DNA of 64,000 bases from Sphingobacteriia bacterium. Its GTDB lineage: Bacteria; Bacteroidota; Bacteroidia; Chitinophagales; Chitinophagaceae. A program made the position numbers and the translations under genes. Positions 57,308 to 64,000 of this stretch are shown piece after piece. The DNA lies in NCBI GenBank assembly GCA_004294135.1, contig RDZY01000007.1, forward strand, positions 62,001 through 126,000, in the 5' to 3' direction. How positions within the stretch are numbered: position 1 is the stretch's first letter; each line of letters starts with the position of its first letter. The notes under the pieces are model-generated. The model saw nothing but the letters and a program-made list of their open reading frames with translations, made no database searches and had not been told where the DNA came from.

Positions 57308-59806
57308 CTACTTCTTTTGCGCGGCCTTCTGAACGCCAGATAAGCCAGCTATATAAATACTTCTTCCATGTGTTCCTAATACAATTTCATTATCGCGTGG
57401 TTGAATGGCAATATCGTGAACGGATATACTGTAAGGCAAGCCTTTACTCCACATCATACTCGTAAGGCCGCCATCTAAACTAATATACAAGCCTCCATCC
57501 GTACCTATATACAAAATATTTTCATTGGTAGGATCTTCCCTAATTACGTTTACTGGTTCCATTGGTAGGTCTGTATTCACCTGCTTCCAAGTTGCGCCAT
57601 AGTCCTCGCTTTTATAGATGAGTGCCGCAAAATAATCGTTTCTATAGCCATTCAATGCAGCATAAACCCTGCCCTCTTTAAAAGCACTGGCTACTACCCT
57701 ACTTACATACAAGCCCTTGGGTAATTTTCTATTGATTAAATTCCAGCTATACCCACCATCTTTTGTGACCTGAATATTTCCATCATCAGAGCCAGTATAA
57801 ATAAGCCCAAAACGCAAGGGACTTTCGCTAATGGTAGACAGGGTTCCGAAAGGAATATCACCTTGTAAAGGATTGGTAGTTAAGTCGCCACCCATAGCAA
57901 CCAAACTATCCCCTTTGTTAAAAGAACGATGAAGTTTATTGCTACCGAAATAGAATATATCTTGGTTATGGCGACTGATTAATATGGGCGACTGCCAATT
58001 AAAACGAAGTGCAGATTGCCCCAATTCGCGGCTTGGCTGAACCGATTTACTCCGCTCACGTAAAGAACCAGTGGCGCCTAATACTTGTCTATTATAATTC
58101 CCAAACTGATACCCACTGTACACTGTTTTATTATCTCTCCAATCAACCTGTACTTGCATTCCATCTCCGCCACCAATACTTTTAAAAGCGTAATCACCAG
58201 TGCCATACCAACGAGTGGACTCTAAATTATTAGCAGGCCCAAACCAAGTACCATTGTCTTGTAAGCCACCATAAACATTATACGGGCGAGCCATATCAAC
58301 CGTAACAGAATAAAACTGACCTACAGCAGGTGTATTTAGTTTGGCCCAATTCTTACCATTGTCATAAGTCATATTCACTCCGCCATCATTCCCATTAATT
58401 ATATGACCATCTTTATGGGTATCCATCCATACAAAATGGTGATCGGAATGTACAACGGGTCCGTTTATACTTTTGAAAGTCTTTCCACCGTCGGTACTCA
58501 TCATCAAATCAACACCAGTTAAAATAATTTTATTCTCATTGGTAGGGCTCACAAATGCCATCCCGAAATAATACCCATAAGTACTATAAATATTGATTGG
58601 GTATTCATTTGTTTTGCGCCAAGTTTTACCAGCGTCGTCACTCCTATATAATTCACAACCAATAATGGGTGTTTCAAATAAAGCGGTATTGGCATCAAAA
58701 AGAAAATCATAAATAGCAGTCGGCGCAAGCTGATCGGTTGCAACCATCTCTTTTAAATTAGCAGCATTATATTTAGTGGGAATAAGGGTTCTGGGCGATT
58801 TTATAAAATCATTTAATTTTTTATCATCCAATAAAGCAAACTGTTCTTTGGAAAGTAATTTAAAATCGGCCAAGACGTATTTACTTGAATCTTTAGAAAG
58901 TGCTGATATTGTTGTAGCACTTTTAAAATTATTATCCACTACTGCATATAAAATAGTAGGATTTTTAGGATAAAGCGACAATCCAATGCGACCAACACCT
59001 TCTCCCGAAGGGAAACCGCTTGTTGGCGTAGAAATCAGTTCCCAATTATCGCCTCCATCCATACTTTTGTAAATACCACTTGTTTTTCCGCATTCCTCAA
59101 AATTATTAGCCCTTCTTGTTCTAAACCATAATGCGGCATATAATTCATTGGGATTAATAGGGTTAATATCAAGATCAACACTACCCGTATTTTCATCTAC
59201 AAAAAGTACTTGTTTCCAGGTTTTACCACCATCAACAGTTTTGTACACCCCTCTTTCTTTATTGGCAGAATAGAGATGCCCTAGAACCGCTACCCATGCT
59301 GTATTGGGATCTGTGGGATGCAGTTGTACTTTGCCAATATGATGGCTTTCAGGCAGTCCCATCCAATCCCAAGTTTTTCCATTGTTGGTAGATTTGTAAA
59401 TACCAAGTCCCGCATAACTAGATCGGCTGCTGTTTACCTCACCAGTGCCCACCCAAATTTCTCTATTATTCCAGTTGATAGCAATATCACCAATGGTAAC
59501 AATATCAACAGAGTCAAAGACAGGTACAAAACTGATTCCATTATTCACAGTATGCCATAAGCCGCCGGTTGCATAAGCAATATAAAATTCGGTGGCATCG
59601 GTAGGATTCACATCAATATCAACCACTCGGCCACTCATTACACTGGGGCCAATATTTCGGAATGCAGTTTCATTTATTTTCGATTGCTGATTGAGTGATT
59701 TTCGCTGATCAATCAGTTTTAGCCTTTCTTTTGCTGTCGTAGGTTTTACCTGCGCTTTTGAATAGCAAGAAGAGCTGATAAACAATAAAAATAATAATTT
59801 TCTCAT
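57308..59806 (-). CDS. BNR/sortilin-like beta-propeller (VPS10-type) exported protein
   Basis: Signal peptide; repeated 'STNNGKTWDW', 'TVDGGKTWKQV', 'SMDGGDNWELI', 'KDGGYSWNLI' Asp-box motifs. Confidence 0.92.
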   Translation of the reverse strand: MRKLLFLLFISSSCYSKAQVKPTTAKERLKLIDQRKSLNQQSKINETAFRNIGPSVMSGRVVDIDVNPTDATEFYIAYATGGLWHTVNNGISFVPVFDSVDIVTIGDIAINWNNREIWVGTGEVNSSRSSYAGLGIYKSTNNGKTWDWMGLPESHHIGKVQLHPTDPNTAWVAVLGHLYSANKERGVYKTVDGGKTWKQVLFVDENTGSVDLDINPINPNELYAALWFRTRRANNFEECGKTSGIYKSMDGGDNWELISTPTSGFPSGEGVGRIGLSLYPKNPTILYAVVDNNFKSATTISALSKDSSKYVLADFKLLSKEQFALLDDKKLNDFIKSPRTLIPTKYNAANLKEMVATDQLAPTAIYDFLFDANTALFETPIIGCELYRSDDAGKTWRKTNEYPINIYSTYGYYFGMAFVSPTNENKIILTGVDLMMSTDGGKTFKSINGPVVHSDHHFVWMDTHKDGHIINGNDGGVNMTYDNGKNWAKLNTPAVGQFYSVTVDMARPYNVYGGLQDNGTWFGPANNLESTRWYGTGDYAFKSIGGGDGMQVQVDWRDNKTVYSGYQFGNYNRQVLGATGSLRERSKSVQPSRELGQSALRFNWQSPILISRHNQDIFYFGSNKLHRSFNKGDSLVAMGGDLTTNPLQGDIPFGTLSTISESPLRFGLIYTGSDDGNIQVTKDGGYSWNLINRKLPKGLYVSRVVASAFKEGRVYAALNGYRNDYFAALIYKSEDYGATWKQVNTDLPMEPVNVIREDPTNENILYIGTDGGLYISLDGGLTSMMWSKGLPYSISVHDIAIQPRDNEIVLGTHGRSIYIAGLSGVQKAAQKK

Positions 59807-59842
59807 GTGATTTAAGTATTTTGGAAACCGAATGTAAGTATT

Positions 59843-60541
59843 ATGCGATTTCTTCTACTACCATTGTTCACTTTTTTGTGCTTATATGCAGAAAGTCAGT
59901 GTAAAACATACCGACTGGGTGCAAATAGAGATACCCTGAATTGTACAGATATGACTGGAATGAAGCAGGGTAAATGGATTGTAAATATTGCAAAATTAAG
60001 AGGAGAACCTGGCTATGAAGAGGAAGGGGTTTTCTTAAATAATAGAAAAGAGGGACTTTGGCGTAGGTACAATTTGATGGGAGATTTGCTGGCACAGGAG
60101 AATTTTAAATGGGGGAATAAGAATGGTAGGTGCATGTATTTTACTTTTGCAGGGTTGGAACATGAAGAGAGTTGGAGGGCGGTAAATCCCGACAAAGCAT
60201 ATGATACCCTAGATGTGCAGGATCTCAGAGACCCCAATAAATACGATCGCATCATAGTAAAAACCGATGGAACATCTATTAAACATGGTACTTGGAAATT
60301 CTATATACCTGAAACTTCTGTGTTGATAAATATGGAAGAATATGTAATGGGGCAATTGAAGGAACCAACTGATCCAATTACGGGCAATACCATTAAAGTA
60401 ATTATTGATACGGTTAAAACAAGTAGCTTACCAGCACCAAGCAGACCAAAGCTGGTTACTGAATTTGAACAGAAACATACCAAAAAGAAAAAACCAGCAA
60501 GAACTGGAAAAACGAGCCCACCTAACAGTCAGTTACCTTAA
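59843..60541 (+). CDS. MORN-like toxin-antitoxin-type repeat/hypothetical exported protein
   Basis: Signal peptide; 'MKQGKWIVN', 'NNRKEGLWRRYNLMGDLLAQENFKWGNKNGRCMYF' MORN-like repeats. Confidence 0.65.
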   Translation: MRFLLLPLFTFLCLYAESQCKTYRLGANRDTLNCTDMTGMKQGKWIVNIAKLRGEPGYEEEGVFLNNRKEGLWRRYNLMGDLLAQENFKWGNKNGRCMYFTFAGLEHEESWRAVNPDKAYDTLDVQDLRDPNKYDRIIVKTDGTSIKHGTWKFYIPETSVLINMEEYVMGQLKEPTDPITGNTIKVIIDTVKTSSLPAPSRPKLVTEFEQKHTKKKKPARTGKTSPPNSQLP

Positions 60542-61499
60542 TTCCCAGCGGCTTTAGCAATTTATTTATAGTGCGCATAATGCCAAGGCTTTTTTTCTTT
60601 TTAATGGCGTATGCACAAGTCAACCCAGTATATATTTTGTGCCCATTTTGCATGACCAGATCCCTGTAATTTTTCAATAGTTGCGTTAGCAATGGAAACG
60701 CATTATTGCTGAATCTATTTTGGTGACGCGAAAATGAATCGGGTTCATTAAACGAGTATCCACTGATATGAAGAAACAATAATGGGAATATATTATTTAC
60801 CACAATATTACCGTTCTGATGCGAAAGATTCCGTTCATGAAAATTCCAATAAGCCATATTGGCTCCTGGGTTTTCAAAAACCAATACTTTATTAAAAAGT
60901 AACGGAACCAAGTTTAGCCATACCTGATCTACTCCCATCCCTTCTGCAAAATTATAATAGCATTCGTTTTTCATATGCATAGCCCACCATGCTAAAAACT
61001 GAGCTGTATTTTCACTTTTTTTCATGGCAATAAAGCCCGCATTATAAATACCTGAACTAAGTACATCTCTTTCTGTTGGTAATTGAGTATTATCGGGATA
61101 AGGGCTGGTAAAATGTGGAGTAATGAGTATATCTGCATATTCCATTGCTGCTTCTATGGCTGTAAAGCGATTGAATATCCAAGTATCCGAATCAATATAA
61201 AGCAGTAAGTCTGGTTGTTCATTTTCAAATAAATATTGAGCCACAAAAGGCTTCATAGCACAATTTAATTCAAGTACAGAATATTGGGTGGCCATTTCAC
61301 TGAACCCAGGAATGGCTAAACGATCAATTTCCAATATCCGATGCGGTAAAAAATCAGCAATTGCAAAGCGGCCTTCTATTTTATCAATCAATACAATAAT
61401 GATGGTATAATCGGGATGATGCGCAGCAAACGAAGCTGCCATAGTTTTAGCGTATCCCAAGTGATTGGCAGAACAAACGGTATACAATAATTTTTTCAT
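60522..61499 (-). CDS. glycosyltransferase (GT8-like fold)
   Basis: 'LLYTVCSANHLGYAKTMAASFAAHHPDYTI', 'LLLYIDSDTWIF' DxD motif. Confidence 0.75.
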   Translation of the reverse strand: MKKLLYTVCSANHLGYAKTMAASFAAHHPDYTIIIVLIDKIEGRFAIADFLPHRILEIDRLAIPGFSEMATQYSVLELNCAMKPFVAQYLFENEQPDLLLYIDSDTWIFNRFTAIEAAMEYADILITPHFTSPYPDNTQLPTERDVLSSGIYNAGFIAMKKSENTAQFLAWWAMHMKNECYYNFAEGMGVDQVWLNLVPLLFNKVLVFENPGANMAYWNFHERNLSHQNGNIVVNNIFPLLFLHISGYSFNEPDSFSRHQNRFSNNAFPLLTQLLKNYRDLVMQNGHKIYTGLTCAYAIKKKKSLGIMRTINKLLKPLGIKVTDC

Positions 61500-61520
61500 G
61501 GGTTGATATTTATTGATATT

Positions 61521-61579
61521 AGCCAGAAAATTTGCAAATCAACATTTAGATTGGTAACAATACTTGTTGTGGCTCATTT
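61521..61579 (-). promoter_or_regulatory. leader copy 2: conserved promoter/5'-leader-like block upstream of glycosyltransferase
   Basis: Minus strand AAATGAGCCACAACAAGTATTGTTACCAATCTAAATGTTGATTTGCAAATTTTCTGGCT; matches 42272-42331. Confidence 0.55.
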
Positions 61580-61585
61580 TATAAA

Positions 61586-62359
61586 TTAAGGAGATTGTTT
61601 TTCAGCAACAACTATCGTATTCAAATAAAATCGGTCTGATTTAGGCCATAATGGTTCTACCAAGTAGAAGCCTGCATTCATAATAGGCACCAATCCGTGA
61701 CGAATTAATTTCTTAAAAAAATTCCAATTTGATAATACGGGTACTTTATGCATCCAATGATCTACAATATACAGTACCAACAGCTGGTGCAATGCACTTA
61801 CAAAGTGGCCATTCTTATCAACAACTAAAATTTTAAAACCGTTTTTTTCGAGTAGATCAGTCAACGCAAATCGAGTATAACGGGCAAAGTCAATCGGTAT
61901 TTCATGTTCTTCCCAAGCAAAGGGACATGTAATTAACAATTGCCCTCCTACTTTCATTACTCGGTTTATTTGAGGCAATAATTGGGGTAGCGTAAATAAA
62001 TGTTCAAATACTTCACTACTGAATACTGAATCAAAATGCTGATCGGGAAAAGGAATGGTAACGCCATCGTAATAAATATCTATCCGTTCATTGGCGTGGT
62101 TGTGACCTTCACCATCATAATCCAGACCTATATATTCACTCACATTATTAAAAAGCGATTGATAAGGTTTTTCGCCACACCCAAAATCCATTAAACGGCC
62201 TTTTAATTGTGGTGCGTAAAAACTAATTTTACGAAACAGCCCCTTTCGAATAAAATAAAGTGGGTGTGAAAATGTGGGATTGAAATTTGCAGGAACCATA
62301 TTCATCAATAAAAATAAGTGAAAAAACCAAACTACCCTTAAAGAATCTGCGGGATTCAT
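61586..62359 (-). CDS. class I SAM-dependent methyltransferase
   Basis: 'GRLMDFGCGEKPYQSLF', 'FDSVFSSEVFEHLF', 'INRVMKVGGQLLITCPFAWEEHEIP'. Confidence 0.92.
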   Translation of the reverse strand: MNPADSLRVVWFFHLFLLMNMVPANFNPTFSHPLYFIRKGLFRKISFYAPQLKGRLMDFGCGEKPYQSLFNNVSEYIGLDYDGEGHNHANERIDIYYDGVTIPFPDQHFDSVFSSEVFEHLFTLPQLLPQINRVMKVGGQLLITCPFAWEEHEIPIDFARYTRFALTDLLEKNGFKILVVDKNGHFVSALHQLLVLYIVDHWMHKVPVLSNWNFFKKLIRHGLVPIMNAGFYLVEPLWPKSDRFYLNTIVVAEKQSP

Positions 62360-62512
62360 TTTGGAACTTGAATAATTTTTAGGTGTTATATATAGGGATA
62401 AAATAATTTCTAAACTGGGTATTGGGTAATATTTTGAGCGCTAGATTATCCATATCACTTCAGGGCAGGCCATAAAATCGCTTAAAAACCCTATTTTTTT
62501 TTAAACATACTA

Positions 62513-62520
62513 TACCTTTG
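62513..62520 (+). promoter_or_regulatory. candidate -7 element TACCTTTG
   Basis: TAnnTTTG match upstream of 62603 ORF; no clear -33 element. Confidence 0.3.
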
Positions 62521-62602
62521 TACTTGTATATTTAGCCAGGTATAAAATATGGATGAATAACTCAAACAGCTCCTTAATCATAAATATTAAAAAATACCGC
62601 AG

Positions 62603-63196
62603 ATGTTGCTAAATAGAATCATACTCGAGAGAAAAATCAAGGGGACACTCAGCAAATACTTCCGTATAAAATTTACTACAAAATCAGAAACTGCTAAAGT
62701 AAGATCGCGTGTATTAAGTTATTGTATTGGCAAGGGTTGTGATATCGGTTTTGGCGGCGATAAGATTTCAAAGGTTAATTGTGTTGGAATTGATCTTCCG
62801 CAACCATACACAACAACTGGAAAAGACGGTGTAGACATCGGTTGCGATGTAATTCGCGAAGAAATACCAGTGGCAGATAATACTTTTGATTACGTATATA
62901 CGAGTCACCTTATTGAAGACTTTACCGACACCAAAGATGCCCTCAGAAAGTTTATTCGAATTTTAAAAGAGAATGGCACCCTTATATTGGTTTTTCCGGA
63001 TCAAATAAAATATGAGTTTATTTGTAAAAATGCAGGAATAATCTTGAATCCATACCATGTACATCCGAATATGGGGAGAGATTATATGATTGATAAATTA
63101 AACGAATTAACAAATATAAACTACCAAATTCTTTACCAGAGTAATTGTGAAATTGATTACAATGTGATCCTTGTTTTAAAAATAACAAAAAAATAA
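62603..63196 (+). CDS. class I SAM-dependent methyltransferase-like protein
   Basis: 'GKGCDIGFGGDKISKVNCVGIDLPQP', 'FDYVYTSHLIEDFTDTKDALRKFIRILKENGTLILVFPD'. Confidence 0.82.
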   Translation: MLLNRIILERKIKGTLSKYFRIKFTTKSETAKVRSRVLSYCIGKGCDIGFGGDKISKVNCVGIDLPQPYTTTGKDGVDIGCDVIREEIPVADNTFDYVYTSHLIEDFTDTKDALRKFIRILKENGTLILVFPDQIKYEFICKNAGIILNPYHVHPNMGRDYMIDKLNELTNINYQILYQSNCEIDYNVILVLKITKK

Positions 63197-63211
63197 AGTG
63201 CCCAAAAATTG

Positions 63212-64000
63212 ATGATAAATTATTTAACCAATACCAGTAATCAACTCAAAGGAATACTTTACGATTTGATTTTGGCATTTGCGAGTATCGGTAATAAACA
63301 GAGTGCCACTAAAAAATTGCTGATTGTAAGAGTGGATGAAATAGGCGACTATATTTTATGGAGAAATTTTTTTGCAGAAATTGTTTCTTATTATCAACAA
63401 AGGCATTATGAGGTTCATTTTATAGGAAACAAAAGCTGGAAAACCCTTTTTGAATTATTCGATAAAAAAAATATTACCCAAGATTATTGGCTGGATAAAA
63501 CCAAGTTTAAAAAAAATCTTAGATATCGGTATAACTTATTAAGAGCAATCAATCAGAATGGCTATGAAACTGTTGTGAATCCAACTTTTTCTCGCGACAA
63601 AAGAAATGATGACGCCATTGTAAAAGCTGCTAAAGCATTGTTTACAATTGGGATGAAGTCCAATACGGAGAGTGTAAGATCTTATGAGATGGGGTACGAT
63701 AAAAAATTGTATACCACCCTTTACAACCTAACTGAAAAGCCTGTATTTGAATTCTATCGAAACAAATTATTTACTGAATTTATTGTACAACAAGCATCAA
63801 ACAAAATAAATACTGCTTTAAAAAAAGAATTGCTTCCCCCCAACCCAATAAGTTTAACAGGAAAATATTTTATTGTATTTCCTGGCTCAAGAAGCCCACA
63901 GAGAATTTGGCCAGTCGCGTATTTTATAGAAGTATGTAAGTTTTTATACGAAAAATACGGGTTAACAGCTGTACTTTGCGGATCTGTCGCCGATATTAGT
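63212..64000 (+). CDS. glycosyltransferase family 9 (heptosyltransferase-like), truncated by window edge
   Basis: Open reading frame from ATG at 63212: 'KKLLIVRVDEIGDYILWRNFFAEI', 'KYFIVFPGSRSPQRIWPVAYFIEVCKFLYEKYGLTAVLCGS'. Confidence 0.78.
   Translation, partial: MINYLTNTSNQLKGILYDLILAFASIGNKQSATKKLLIVRVDEIGDYILWRNFFAEIVSYYQQRHYEVHFIGNKSWKTLFELFDKKNITQDYWLDKTKFKKNLRYRYNLLRAINQNGYETVVNPTFSRDKRNDDAIVKAAKALFTIGMKSNTESVRSYEMGYDKKLYTTLYNLTEKPVFEFYRNKLFTEFIVQQASNKINTALKKELLPPNPISLTGKYFIVFPGSRSPQRIWPVAYFIEVCKFLYEKYGLTAVLCGSVADIS

Noticed and set aside
1-64000. CRISPR array, rRNA operon or retron/DGR-type system
   Set aside because: No regularly spaced direct repeats, no rRNA-like conserved blocks and no reverse transcriptase or Cas-like ORF seen in the window.

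Overview
The window looks like a Bacteroidota (probably Chitinophagaceae-like) chromosome segment. This is inferred from low GC, TAnnTTTG-type promoter motifs, a gliding-motility (CHU_C) C-terminal domain protein, a MIPS-PgpA pair and DUF5686/DUF2911 families. Most of it is dense housekeeping or core sequence: valS, dnaE, tex, tilS, rlmH, trxA, xerD-like, msrA, mutS2-like, pgpA and two tRNAs. The accessory signals are: (i) a decayed integrative element at about 25.3-29.0 kb, on the 3' side of tRNA-Ser, with an IS transposase C-terminal fragment, a VapE-type P-loop gene, several orphan small ORFs, a PIN-domain toxin with an overlapping unfamiliar upstream ORF, and a truncated integrase-like N-terminus; (ii) an HTH-fused C5-cytosine methyltransferase pseudogene at 38.6-39.5 kb with an inferred internal deletion and an in-frame W->TAG; (iii) a closely similar leader, continuing through the start codon, upstream of two unrelated genes (an NlpC/P60 protein and a glycosyltransferase) about 19 kb apart; (iv) a nested inverted-repeat block with competing hairpins downstream of valS; (v) a MIPS-PgpA-GtrA overlapping gene set reminiscent of Bacteroides inositol-lipid loci; (vi) the start of a surface-glycan cluster at the right edge. 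All calls come from reading the sequence and the supplied ORF translations; no database search was run.
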